Source of the DNA: Acutalibacter sp. 1XD8-36 | GTDB taxonomy: Bacteria; Bacillota; Clostridia; Oscillospirales; Acutalibacteraceae | Assembly (NCBI RefSeq): GCF_009917525.1 | Contig: NZ_QZDU01000009.1 | Span: 62,001-126,000, forward strand | DNA length: 64,000 nt | Direction: 5' to 3' | Shown here: in pieces, positions 52,530 through 60,646 of the stretch | How the letters are laid out: each line of letters starts with the position of its first letter | Numbering within the stretch: the stretch's first letter is position 1 | The notes under the pieces: model-generated | Told to the model about the DNA's origin: nothing | What the model saw: only the letters and a program-made list of their open reading frames with translations | Databases searched by the model: none | Program-made: the position numbers and the translations under genes

Positions 52530-54146
52530 CTATTCCCCCATCAGCCCCTCGCCGATTTTCTTAAACACCTCCCCGGCGCTGCCGCTGTCCGCCGCGCCCT
52601 CCCTGAGCACGGTGATACAGTACCTGGGCCCGGAGCTGTCGCCGACGAAGCCGCAGTACCAGAAGTTCAGAAGCTCATGCCCGTCCTCATATACGCCGGT
52701 CTGGGCGGTGCCGGTCTTTATGCCGCTTACACAGTTATCGGGGGCGGCTTTTGTGCCGGTGCCGTCCTTGGCGGCGGCTGTCAGGTACTGCTGCAAAAGC
52801 TTCGCGGTGCGGGAGCTCATTGCGGTCCGGGACACCTGGGAGACAGGGCTTGCCTCTGTGAGCTTCCTGTCCCCGCTGACCGTGCCCGCTATGAGCTTTG
52901 GGGAGCGGTACTCCCCGCCGGAGGCTATGGCGTTTATTACCCCGCACATCTGCAGGGGCGTAACCGTCAGGTCCCCCTGGCCGAAGGAGAAGTTTGCCAG
53001 GGCCCGGAAGTTCTGCAGGCCGGTTATATCCGGCAGGCTGCCCTCTGAGCTGAACAGCCCCCTGCCGAACTCCTGGCCCTCTCCCAGGCCCAGGTCATAG
53101 GCCATGCTCAGCACAGGCTGTCCCCCCAGGGCCCGGGCGGTGCTGATAAAATAGCCGTTGCAGGACTTTGATATGGCCCCCTGCAAATCTATCCTGCCGT
53201 GGGGCAGGCCGTCGTAGCAGTGGAACATTAGCCCCCCGGCGTTTATGGAGCCGGTGCAGTCAAAGGTCCTCAGCACGGAGCCCTCCTCCAGGGCCGCGGC
53301 GGCAGTCACAAGCTTAAAGACGGAGCCGGGGGCATAGGCGCTGAAGGCCCGGTTGAGCAGGGGGGAGGCGGGGTCCCTTGCGGCCTCGTCTATTTTGTCC
53401 TGCCGGAACCCCGGCAGGCTCACAAGGGCGCGTATCTCGCAGTTTGGCACCTCTGTGACCACCACTGCGCCCTTCCCCAGGCCCTCTGAGGCCTGCTCGC
53501 ACAAAAGCTGTATATCCCGGTCTATAGTGACGGCCACGCCCCCGGCGGTGTATTCCAGGCTGTTTTCGGTAAGGCGCTCGGCCCCGGCGATGGCCCTGCC
53601 CAGGGCGTCCACCTGGTAGTACACGGTGAGCTGCCCGCTGTAAAGGGACAAGGCGTCGTCCATACAGAGCTCCACCCCCGAGGCCCCCCGGCCCATTCCG
53701 TCCAGGTACCCTATTACATGGGGGCAGAGCTGGCTCTCCGAGTACCTTTTGGGCACGGGGAAGCAGTCTATGCACTGGTGCTCTATGGGCTTTTCCAGCT
53801 CCAGGGTGAAGGGCTTGCCGTCCTCAAGGGCCAGGGCCAGGCGGTCCCGGATACGCCCGTAGGTGGCGGTCTCAATGGCCCCTATAGACTCTATGGTGGG
53901 GGCAACGGCGGCGGCCCACCGGCTGGTGGTGCCGGTGAGGGGGCGCAGGCGGCAGTCGTAGATGGTCCCCCGGGAGCCTGCAACGTCCAGGCGGTAGAGG
54001 CTCTGCCTGCCTGCCGCCGCAACATACTCAGCCTTTCCTGACACATGGGCAATGGTGTGCCCCCCGAAGGCCAGCAGCATTATAAGGGCCAGCAGGGTGA
54101 GATAGGCCCGAAGCCTTATGGGGGAGCGGTCTTTCCTTTTTTTCAC
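52530..54146 (-). CDS. Class B penicillin-binding protein (peptidoglycan transpeptidase)
   Basis: The 538-residue membrane-anchored transpeptidase cross-links cell-wall peptides. It has one N-terminal membrane helix, a short pedestal domain (from ASRGTIYD to YYQVDALGR), and a transpeptidase domain with the catalytic SVFK (APGSVFKLV near residue 273), the SCN triad (SKSCNGYF) and KTG (IKTGTAQT). It is shorter than SpoVD/FtsI and lacks PASTA domains; PbpA/SpoVD-like sporulation or elongation roles are both possible. The GTG start follows GAGGTGATACC. It is a single-gene unit. Confidence 0.92.
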   Translation of the reverse strand: MKKRKDRSPIRLRAYLTLLALIMLLAFGGHTIAHVSGKAEYVAAAGRQSLYRLDVAGSRGTIYDCRLRPLTGTTSRWAAAVAPTIESIGAIETATYGRIRDRLALALEDGKPFTLELEKPIEHQCIDCFPVPKRYSESQLCPHVIGYLDGMGRGASGVELCMDDALSLYSGQLTVYYQVDALGRAIAGAERLTENSLEYTAGGVAVTIDRDIQLLCEQASEGLGKGAVVVTEVPNCEIRALVSLPGFRQDKIDEAARDPASPLLNRAFSAYAPGSVFKLVTAAAALEEGSVLRTFDCTGSINAGGLMFHCYDGLPHGRIDLQGAISKSCNGYFISTARALGGQPVLSMAYDLGLGEGQEFGRGLFSSEGSLPDITGLQNFRALANFSFGQGDLTVTPLQMCGVINAIASGGEYRSPKLIAGTVSGDRKLTEASPVSQVSRTAMSSRTAKLLQQYLTAAAKDGTGTKAAPDNCVSGIKTGTAQTGVYEDGHELLNFWYCGFVGDSSGPRYCITVLREGAADSGSAGEVFKKIGEGLMGE

Positions 54147-54246
54147 GGTATCACCTCGGGGTCAGTATATGTAAAAATCCCCCGGGAATACGTATTTTCC
54201 GGGGATTTTGTGGAAGCTTATACCGAAGGAAAGGGGGTAAAAGGGT

Positions 54247-54606
54247 ATGGACAAAAAGTGGAGGTACTCTATAACCGGGGGCCTTGCAGGGCTTGCAAAC
54301 GGGCTGTTCGGCTCGGGGGGAGGGCTCTTTCTCGTGCCCATGCTCACCCGCTGGACGGATATGCCCGAGCGCAAGGCCTTCGCCACGTCCGTGGGGGTGG
54401 TGCTGCCCCTGTCGGTGATATCCGCGGGGGTGTACTTCTTAAACGGCGCTGTGGACCTCTCCCTAGGGTGGCCCTATATTATAGGCGGGGCAATAGGCGG
54501 GCTGCTCTCCGGCAGGGTGTTTAAAAAGGTGCCGGTGAAGTGGCTGAGAAGGGGCTTCGGGGCGCTGATGGTATACTGCGGGGCAAAGGCGGTGCTGGGG
54601 CTGTGA
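54247..54606 (+). CDS. TSUP (TauE/SafE) transporter, N-terminal half
   Basis: The 119-residue protein has four predicted membrane segments and the TSUP repeat motif ANGLFGSGGGLFLVPML near residue 17. TSUP proteins export or take up organosulfur anions and similar. Full-length members carry two such repeats in about 250 residues; here each repeat is a separate gene. AAAGGGGGTAAAAGGGT precedes the ATG. The stop overlaps the next gene by 4 bp (GTGA). Confidence 0.88.
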   Translation: MDKKWRYSITGGLAGLANGLFGSGGGLFLVPMLTRWTDMPERKAFATSVGVVLPLSVISAGVYFLNGAVDLSLGWPYIIGGAIGGLLSGRVFKKVPVKWLRRGFGALMVYCGAKAVLGL

Positions 54607-54974
54607 GCATAGCTATAGGCGTGATTATAGGGGCCCTTACAGGGGTGCTCTCGGGCTTCGGCGTGGGGGGCGGCACGCTCCTGCTGTTGTGGATGACGGC
54701 AGTGCAGGGGATGGGGCAGGCCCAGGCGGGCGGGGTAAACCTGCTGTACTTTATCGCCTGCGCCCTCCCTGCCAGCATTGGGCACATAAAAAACGGCCTC
54801 ATTGAGAAGAAGGCCGTTTTCTGGTGCGTGATTCTGGGGGCTCCGGCCTGTATAGCCGGGGCATTTTTGGCGGCGGGGATGGACACGGAGCTCCTTAAAA
54901 GGCTCTTTGGCGGGTTCATCCTGGCTATAGGCCTAAGGGAGCTCTTTTATAGTAAAAAACCTCAGCCCCGGTAG
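54603..54974 (+). CDS. TSUP (TauE/SafE) transporter, C-terminal half
   Basis: The 123-residue protein carries the second TSUP repeat (TGVLSGFGVGGGTLLLLWMTA) and four predicted membrane segments, followed by NLLYFIACALPASIGHIKNG. It starts at GTG 54603, overlapping the first half by 4 bp in another frame. The overlap with no repair of frame suggests a genuine two-gene transporter rather than a frameshift. Its last codons overlap the convergent DUF308 gene by 13 bp. Confidence 0.86.
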   Translation: MSIAIGVIIGALTGVLSGFGVGGGTLLLLWMTAVQGMGQAQAGGVNLLYFIACALPASIGHIKNGLIEKKAVFWCVILGAPACIAGAFLAAGMDTELLKRLFGGFILAIGLRELFYSKKPQPR

Positions 54975-55492
54975 AGCCGGTCGGCAAGGATGGTGCTCAC
55001 AAGGGTGGACAGGCCGTCGAACACAAAGCCCACCCCCACGAACCGTATAAGCGCCTCCAGCGTCCCGAAGGGGTTTAGCACCATCACCGCCCCGAACACC
55101 GAGAGGACCAGAGCGGAGATAAAGGGCCCCCACCATTTTTCAAAGCCCAGGGCCTTCATGTCCAGGGCCCGCTTTATGGCGGACACGCTGTCCACCAGGA
55201 TATAAATTCCCAGCGCCGCCGGGATTATGGACACGATAAACCTTGGGGACACCAGCAGAAATGCCCCAAGGGCTACCAGGGCCGCGCCGATAAAAAGCTC
55301 AAAGCGCCGCCCGTACTCCATGCCGGACCTCCTGTAGGCCATTATCCTGGAAATGCCGTACCAGAGGGTTACGGCCCCGATGAGAAAGCAGGCCCAGCGG
55401 ATGGCCTTGCCCGGGGCGGCTATGAGCACCAGGCCCAGCAGGGTGTACAGCACGGAGGTGGAGATAAAGCTGTTGCGGATACCTTTTAACAT
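54962..55492 (-). CDS. DUF308 (HdeD-like) membrane protein
   Basis: The 176-residue protein has six predicted membrane helices in the three-hairpin plan of the HdeD family (YTLLGLVLIAAPGKAIRWACF, GAALVALGAFLLVSP, LVLSVFGAVMVLNPF). HdeD in E. coli is tied to acid resistance; the molecular role is not known. Its stop overlaps the TSUP gene tail-to-tail. Confidence 0.85.
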   Translation of the reverse strand: MLKGIRNSFISTSVLYTLLGLVLIAAPGKAIRWACFLIGAVTLWYGISRIMAYRRSGMEYGRRFELFIGAALVALGAFLLVSPRFIVSIIPAALGIYILVDSVSAIKRALDMKALGFEKWWGPFISALVLSVFGAVMVLNPFGTLEALIRFVGVGFVFDGLSTLVSTILADRLYRG

Positions 55493-55570
55493 AAGACCAC
55501 TCCTTCAGACTTCTACTCTAATAATAATTCCAAAGCTGTAAAAAAACCCTTTGTTTCTATTAAGGATTTC

Positions 55571-56128
55571 TTACAGCTCCAGCCCCCGCATCATGATATA
55601 CTCGTTGTGAAGGCTGCCGTCCTTGAAACGGTACGCGTCCGGGCGCACGCCAACTATCCTGAAGCCCATCTTCTCATAGAGGGCCCGGGCCCTTGCGTTC
55701 CCCTCTACAAACTCAAGCTCCAGCTGGGTCACATCCTCCCAGCCCCTTGCTATCTCTGTCATCTCCCGGAACATAGCCGTGCCTATCCCCTGGCCCCAGA
55801 ACTCCTTTAAAAGGGCGATGGCGATGAAGGAGCGGTGGCGCACCTTCATCATGGGGTTGCGGTGGACACTGCAATTTCCGGCTATTTTGCCGTCAACCTC
55901 GCACACCAGCACGGCGGCGTTTTCGTCGGAGTTATTGTCCTCTATCCACTTGGCCTCGCCCTCGGGGGTGTATTTTGCGCACTCCTCGGGGTAGCGCATT
56001 ATAAAGTCAGACTCCCCCGCCGAGCGCACAAGGTAGTCTAATAGGCCGGGGATATCCCCCTCCCGGGGGTTTCTAAGGACAGCCCTTCTGCCGTCCTTCA
56101 GCGTAAAGCTTACCTCTCTTGTAAGCAT
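55571..56128 (-). CDS. GNAT-family N-acetyltransferase
   Basis: The 185-residue protein is a standard GNAT with the acetyl-CoA motif LLKEFWGQGIGTAMFREM and the late ARALYEKMGFRIVGVR. It starts at the last base of the upstream fusion gene (TAATG), so it is cotranslated with it and shares its T-box leader. The substrate is unknown; an amino acid derivative or acyl-amine would fit, as inference. Confidence 0.9.
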   Translation of the reverse strand: MLTREVSFTLKDGRRAVLRNPREGDIPGLLDYLVRSAGESDFIMRYPEECAKYTPEGEAKWIEDNNSDENAAVLVCEVDGKIAGNCSVHRNPMMKVRHRSFIAIALLKEFWGQGIGTAMFREMTEIARGWEDVTQLELEFVEGNARARALYEKMGFRIVGVRPDAYRFKDGSLHNEYIMMRGLEL

Positions 56129-58425
56129 TATTTGTCCTCCTCCCTTATCTGCACCCGGCGTATTTTCCCGCTGATGGTCTTCGGCAGGTCCTCCCTAAAC
56201 TCCACTATCCGGGGGTACTTATAGGGTGCGGTGTGCTTCTTCACATAGGTCTGTATCTCCTTCTTGAGCCCGTCAGTGCCCTCCGTGCCCCTTGTCAGCA
56301 CTATGGTGGCCTTTACTACCTGGCCCCGGATGGGGTCGGGCGCGGCGGTGACGGCGCACTCCAATACATAGGGCAGCTCCATTATCACGCTCTCTATCTC
56401 AAAGGGCCCGATACGGTAGCCAGAGGACTTTATAACGTCGTCGGTGCGGCCCACGTACCAGAAGTAGCCGTCCTCGTCCCGCCAGGCGGTGTCCCCGGTG
56501 TGGTACATGCCGTGGTGCCAGGACTCATTGGTCTGCTCCTCGTTTTGGTAGTAGCCGAGGAACAGGCCGCAGGGGGCCTTTTTGTCCGTGCGCACAACTA
56601 TCTCCCCGGTCTCCCCCACAGGGGCCGTGGTGCCGTCCGGGAGCACGATGTCCACGTCGTAGAGGGGGCTGGGCACGCCCATGGAGCCCACCCTCGGGAT
56701 GGTGCCCACCGGGTTATATATAACGCAGGTGGTCTCCGTCTGGCCGTAGCCCTCCATGAGCATAAGGCCGGTGGCCCGCTTCCACTGCTCGTATACCTCG
56801 GGGTTTAGCGCCTCCCCCGCGGTGGTGGAGTACTCAATGCCGGAGAGGTCGTACTTACTGAGGTCCTCCTTTATGAAGAACCTGTACATGGTGGGCGGGG
56901 CACAGAAGGTGGTTATCTTATATTTTGCAAACATGGGCAGGATGTCGTGTGCGTCGAACTTGTCAAAGTCATAGGTGAAGATTGCCGCCTCGCACATCCA
57001 CTGACCGTAGTATTTCCCCCACATGGCCTTGCCCCAGCCGGTGTCGGAGATGGTGAAGTGCAGGCCGTCGGGGTTCACGTTGTGCCAGTACCTTGCGGTT
57101 ATATAGTGCCCCAGGGCGTATTTATAGCTGTGCACGGCTATTTTGGGATAGCCCGTGGTCCCCGAGGTGAAGTACATGAGCATGGGGTCGCTGCCCGAGG
57201 GGGAGTCGGGCCTTCTGTCGTACACATCTGAGAAGGCCCCCACTTCTTTATCAAAGTCGTGCCAACCTAAACGGTTCTCCCCCACCATTATCCTGACCTC
57301 CACCTGGGGGCAGCCGGCGGCGGCCCGGTCGGCCTCGTCGGCGGTCTCTCCGTCTGAGGTGCAGAGTATGGCCTTTACCCCCGCGGCCCTGAAGCGGTAG
57401 TCGAAGTCGTGCTCCGTCAAAAGGTGGGTGGCGGGGATTATCACCGCGCCCAGCTTGTGCAGGGCTGTTATCACGTACCAGAACTGGTAGTGGCGCTTCA
57501 ATACCACCAGCACCCGGTCCCCTCTCTTTATGCCCAGGCTCTCGAAATAGTTTGCCGCCTGATTCGAGAGCCTGCTGATATCCGAGAAGGTGAAGCGGCG
57601 CTCCTGCTTTTCATGGTCCAGGTGGAGCATGGCAAGGCGCTGGGGCTCCCTTCTGGCTATCTCGTCCACCACGTCGAAGGCAAAGTTGAAGTTCTCCTCG
57701 TTCTTGAACTCTATGCCCCCCAGAATGCCGTTTTCGTCAAGGGTGGTGGTGATAAAGGGGTCTATAACGCTCTCCCTGTGCTTCCGGGCCAGCCTGCGGT
57801 CTATAAGGGTCTGGAAGCGGTCGGCCTCGGGTGGCATATCCTCGCTCCCCTTCATCACCATGGCGTATAGCTGGCAGTCCTCCCCGCCGGTGGCAATCAT
57901 GCCGTGGGGGGTGCCGGAGTTGTAGTAGATGGAGTCCCCCTCGTTTAAGACCTCGATATGGCTGCCTATCTGGGCCTTCATGGAGCCCTTCACAACTATG
58001 TCGAACTCCTGGCCCGCGTGGCTTGCAAGCTTTATGGCAACGTGCTGCTCGGCCTCACTGTATGGCATGGTGACAAAGAAGGGCTCGGCGGTCTTGTTCT
58101 TAAAGAGCGGGGCAAGGTTCAGGTATTTGAAGCCGTGGCGGCGGGTGATGGGCAGGCCGTCCCCGTGGCGCACGATGGTGTAGCTGGAGAGGGTGGGGCT
58201 TACCCCCCGTATCAAATCGGTGGGGTCCACGCCGAAGCGCTTGGCGCATTTATAGATGAAGGTGAAGCTGAAATCCTGCTCCCCCTCCTCACAGCGGGTG
58301 TACTCCTCAGGGCTCACGCCTGTGCAGCGGGCCATCTCCTCCTGGGAGAGGCCGGCTATCTCCCTCATGGTGCGTATGCGCAGGGCGGCCTCCTTCAGCT
58401 GGGCTTTCAAATCTGTTTTTTCCAT
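56128..58425 (-). CDS. Fusion of XRE helix-turn-helix, cupin and acyl-CoA synthetase
   Basis: The 765-residue protein has three parts. Residues about 1-70 form an XRE-type helix-turn-helix (IRTMREIAGLSQEEMARCTGVSPEEYTRCEEG, split here as IRTMREIAGLSQEEM and CTGVSPEEYTRCEEG). Residues about 90-200 form a cupin (AGQEFDIVVKGSMKAQIG, GDSIYYNSGTPHGMIA). From about 220 on there is an ANL adenylating enzyme with P-loop MYFTSGTTGYPKIAVHS, EGYGQTETT, YHTGDTAW and the catalytic lysine in KTISGKIRR. It resembles medium-chain or aryl acyl-CoA synthetases. ATG at 58425 follows AGGGGGATTCCCA. It is under a T-box leader and drives a GNAT gene. Confidence 0.9.
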   Translation of the reverse strand: MEKTDLKAQLKEAALRIRTMREIAGLSQEEMARCTGVSPEEYTRCEEGEQDFSFTFIYKCAKRFGVDPTDLIRGVSPTLSSYTIVRHGDGLPITRRHGFKYLNLAPLFKNKTAEPFFVTMPYSEAEQHVAIKLASHAGQEFDIVVKGSMKAQIGSHIEVLNEGDSIYYNSGTPHGMIATGGEDCQLYAMVMKGSEDMPPEADRFQTLIDRRLARKHRESVIDPFITTTLDENGILGGIEFKNEENFNFAFDVVDEIARREPQRLAMLHLDHEKQERRFTFSDISRLSNQAANYFESLGIKRGDRVLVVLKRHYQFWYVITALHKLGAVIIPATHLLTEHDFDYRFRAAGVKAILCTSDGETADEADRAAAGCPQVEVRIMVGENRLGWHDFDKEVGAFSDVYDRRPDSPSGSDPMLMYFTSGTTGYPKIAVHSYKYALGHYITARYWHNVNPDGLHFTISDTGWGKAMWGKYYGQWMCEAAIFTYDFDKFDAHDILPMFAKYKITTFCAPPTMYRFFIKEDLSKYDLSGIEYSTTAGEALNPEVYEQWKRATGLMLMEGYGQTETTCVIYNPVGTIPRVGSMGVPSPLYDVDIVLPDGTTAPVGETGEIVVRTDKKAPCGLFLGYYQNEEQTNESWHHGMYHTGDTAWRDEDGYFWYVGRTDDVIKSSGYRIGPFEIESVIMELPYVLECAVTAAPDPIRGQVVKATIVLTRGTEGTDGLKKEIQTYVKKHTAPYKYPRIVEFREDLPKTISGKIRRVQIREEDK

Positions 58426-58483
58426 TGGGAATCCCCCTAGTTAAGTAATTGGTGTATATTCTATTTTGCACATTCTTTGGGAT

Positions 58484-58796
58484 AAAAAAACCGTCCCATA
58501 GGAATAAACCTATGAGACGGATATGCTCCGCGGTACCACTCATATTGCGAAACTTACCTTTAGGTAAAGTCTTCGCCACTCTTCAAAATGTCAGGCTCCA
58601 TCAAGCCCCTGCTCTAACGCGGCGTACACGGAAGGCGTCTACTACCATAAGCTTATGGATTCGGGCCCCCGGCTCGGAAGGGATAAGCGCTTCGGGGGCG
58701 TCACGCCGGCTTGCAGCAGCCGCCGGCTCTCTGTGGAGACGGACCCCGGGCTATCTTCGTCATGGCCTTTAAGAATATGCGGTTTTAAAGTAAATT
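58484..58796 (-). promoter_or_regulatory. T-box leader of the XRE-cupin-acyl-CoA synthetase operon
   Basis: The T-box GAGTGGTACCGCGG is at 58528-58541 (minus), followed by a 12-bp terminator stem CCGTCTCATAGG/CCTATGGGACGG (58491-58520) and seven U. Upstream lie stem I type sequences including AGAGAGCCGGCGGCTGCTGC. The specifier region is GAAGCGCTTATCCC at 58680-58693; I cannot fix the codon from sequence alone. The leader has its own promoter. Confidence 0.88.
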
Positions 58797-58802
58797 TTAA
58801 CT

Positions 58803-58831
58803 ATTATACCCCAGTTTAAAGGGAATGTCAA
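58803..58831 (-). promoter_or_regulatory. Promoter of the second T-box leader
   Basis: On the minus strand TTGACA and TATAAT, both perfect, are separated by 17 bp. It starts a few bases after the rsgA stop. Confidence 0.85.
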
Positions 58832-58837
58832 TATGCT

Positions 58838-59887
58838 TCAGGGAAAAATTTCCCTTTTCTGCCTGCGCTCCTGCCGCCGGGACTTTCCAAGGGCCCGGCT
58901 GGGCTGGCCGAACTTCCGGCGGGCGCGGCCGCTCTTTACGCTGCGCTCGGACTCCCCCTCAAGCTGCATATAGCTCTCCAGGCGCGCCGGGTCCAGCTCC
59001 CCCCTCTCTATGGCGGCCCTGACGGCGCAGCCGGGCTCGCTCTCGTGCTTACAGTCGGAGAAGCGGCATTTCCCCAGGAACTTTTCAACGTCCGGGAAGG
59101 CGGTGGAGAGGCCCTCGCCCGCGTCCCACATGCCAAGCTCCCTCATGCCGGGGGTGTCTATCACCAGCACGCCGCTTTTAAGGAGCAGGAGCTGCCGGTG
59201 GGTGGTGGTGTGCCGCCCGGCGGAGTCATACTCCCTAATGCCCCCCACGGACATTATCTCCTCTCCCGAGACGGCGTTTATAAGGCTGGACTTGCCCACC
59301 CCCGAGCTGCCCAGGAAGGCGGCTGTGATTCCCGGCCTGAGATAGGGCGCAAGCTGGTCCATGCCCTCCCCGGTTTTGGAGCTCAGGGCGAATACCGGGG
59401 CCTCCCCGGAGATACTCCGGGCGGCTTTGAGCATTTCGCCGTGGTCCCCGGGAAGGTCCGCCTTTGTAAGGAGCACTATGGGGGAGGCCCCGCTGTTCCA
59501 TCCAAGGGTGAGGTAGCGCTCCAGGCGCTTGAGGTTAAAATTCTCGTTCAGGGACTGTACGGCGAAGACCAGGTCCATATTTGCCGCCACAGCCTGCTCG
59601 GTGCCGTGCCAGCCGTCCAGCCGGGAAAAGAAGCTTTTGCGGGGGAGCGTGCGCACTATCTGCCAGTCGCCGGGGGCGGGCAGGGCCAGCACATAGTCCC
59701 CGGCTGTGGGGAACTCCTGGCCCCCATCGTAGATGTACTCCTTTGTTTTGAGAACGGCGTGCTTTTGGCCCTCGGGCGTAATAAGCTGCCAGCGGCCCTT
59801 AAATACCGCCGTGACCCTGGCGGGCAGGGCCGGGCCCTCCTTTGGGATTAGGTCTTCGGGAAAGCCGTAGGTTTTTATATCTGTCAT
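58838..59887 (-). CDS. rsgA: Ribosome small-subunit-dependent GTPase A
   Basis: RsgA is a circularly permuted GTPase that tests and matures the 30S subunit. In order: an OB fold (about residues 20-90), the G4 motif LLTKADLPG, then G1 FLGSSGVGKSSLINAV, G3 IDTPGMRELG, and the zinc site CRFSDCKHESEPGC. The C-terminal basic tail (RRQERRQKR) is expected to bind rRNA. The 349 residues are slightly long because of this tail. CAGGAGGTAAGAG precedes the ATG. An unassigned RNA leader with a terminator lies upstream. Confidence 0.96.
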   Translation of the reverse strand: MTDIKTYGFPEDLIPKEGPALPARVTAVFKGRWQLITPEGQKHAVLKTKEYIYDGGQEFPTAGDYVLALPAPGDWQIVRTLPRKSFFSRLDGWHGTEQAVAANMDLVFAVQSLNENFNLKRLERYLTLGWNSGASPIVLLTKADLPGDHGEMLKAARSISGEAPVFALSSKTGEGMDQLAPYLRPGITAAFLGSSGVGKSSLINAVSGEEIMSVGGIREYDSAGRHTTTHRQLLLLKSGVLVIDTPGMRELGMWDAGEGLSTAFPDVEKFLGKCRFSDCKHESEPGCAVRAAIERGELDPARLESYMQLEGESERSVKSGRARRKFGQPSRALGKSRRQERRQKREIFP

Positions 59888-59960
59888 CTCTTACCTCCTG
59901 ATAAAATGGGCTTGTGTATGGGCTTGCGTTAAAAATCCACATAAAACATCTCTCCTTTCA

Positions 59961-60101
59961 AAATAAAAGACCGGCCCCCAAAAACAGGAGACCGGTCCTA
60001 CCGTTTTTTACTTTACTCGAAAGCATGGCAAGCGGCGGGTGCTCTGTCTGTTGGGTAAGTATATGGATACATGTCCGCTCACCGCCTTTCTTGCTTTCTT
60101 A
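59961..60101 (-). promoter_or_regulatory. Structured leader RNA with attenuator upstream of rsgA
   Basis: On the transcript GCAAG pairs with CTTGC and GGCGGTG with CACCCGCC (one bulge), nested within GAAAGCA/TGCTTTC-type outer pairing (60019-60098). The enclosed loop contains CATGTATCCATATACTTACCC. Next comes a terminator: GACCGG/CCGGTC with a U-rich tail (59961-59997), 74 nt before rsgA. I do not match it to a known riboswitch class. A 48-codon open frame starts between terminator and rsgA, overlapping it. Confidence 0.6.
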
Positions 60102-60107
60102 TCAGTT

Positions 60108-60136
60108 ATATTAGCATATATAAGCCCTTATGTCAA
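60108..60136 (-). promoter_or_regulatory. Promoter of the rsgA leader
   Basis: On the minus strand TTGACA and TAATAT are separated by 17 bp, placing the start about 215 nt before rsgA. Confidence 0.75.
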
Positions 60137-60153
60137 GTGTGTCAGGGAAAAAC

Positions 60154-60636
60154 TTACATGCACACCTCGTCCCGGCGTACTGTCCCCAGATATACCGGGC
60201 CCTCTGCCGAAAGTATCTCCCTTATCCGCCCCCGAAGCTGCAGGGGCACTATGGGCAGGCTTTCCGCCTCCTCCGGCGTGACCCACAGGCTGCCGGTCTG
60301 CTGGAAGTCTGTCTCAGTTTTCTCCCCCACGGCATGGGATGTAACCCGCGCCAGGAAGATGTGCAGGGTGCGGTGGCAGTATTCCGGGTATCTCCGGCGC
60401 ATGTCCGGGTCGGTGAATATCTCCTCGCACAGGGCCGCGAACCGCACCGGCTCCACTATGAGGCCGGTCTCCTCCAAAACCTCCCGGATTACCGCCTCCT
60501 CCATGGCCTCGTACACATGCTGCCCGCCCCCGGGCAGGTCGAAGTATTCCTCGCCGGAGCCCGTTTTACAGCGGTTGAGAAGGAGCCTGCCGTCTTTCAG
60601 TATAAGGGCCTTCGCGGAGTTTCTAATATTCGCCAT
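60154..60636 (-). CDS. Nudix hydrolase
   Basis: The 160-residue protein carries the Nudix box GGGQHVYEAMEEAVIREVLEETG (key parts GGQHVYEAMEEA and REVLEETG). It resembles the NUDIX proteins annotated as dinucleotide or ADP-ribose hydrolases, but the substrate is unknown. Its RBS lies in the last codons of the upstream membrane-protein gene, 10 nt apart, so they form one operon. The rsgA promoter begins just downstream. Confidence 0.9.
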   Translation of the reverse strand: MANIRNSAKALILKDGRLLLNRCKTGSGEEYFDLPGGGQHVYEAMEEAVIREVLEETGLIVEPVRFAALCEEIFTDPDMRRRYPEYCHRTLHIFLARVTSHAVGEKTETDFQQTGSLWVTPEEAESLPIVPLQLRGRIREILSAEGPVYLGTVRRDEVCM

Positions 60637-60646
60637 ACGCGCCCCC

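Noticed and set aside
54540-54606. Frameshift between the two TSUP half-genes
   Set aside because: The GTGA overlap and one repeat per half favour two real genes; a sequencing error cannot be excluded without reads.
59758-59955. Short open frame of about 48 codons just before and into rsgA (starts MWIFNASPYTSPF)
   Set aside because: It has a fair RBS, but it overlaps rsgA, has no recognisable features, and could be a chance frame. It might still be a leader peptide, so it is only mentioned under the rsgA leader.
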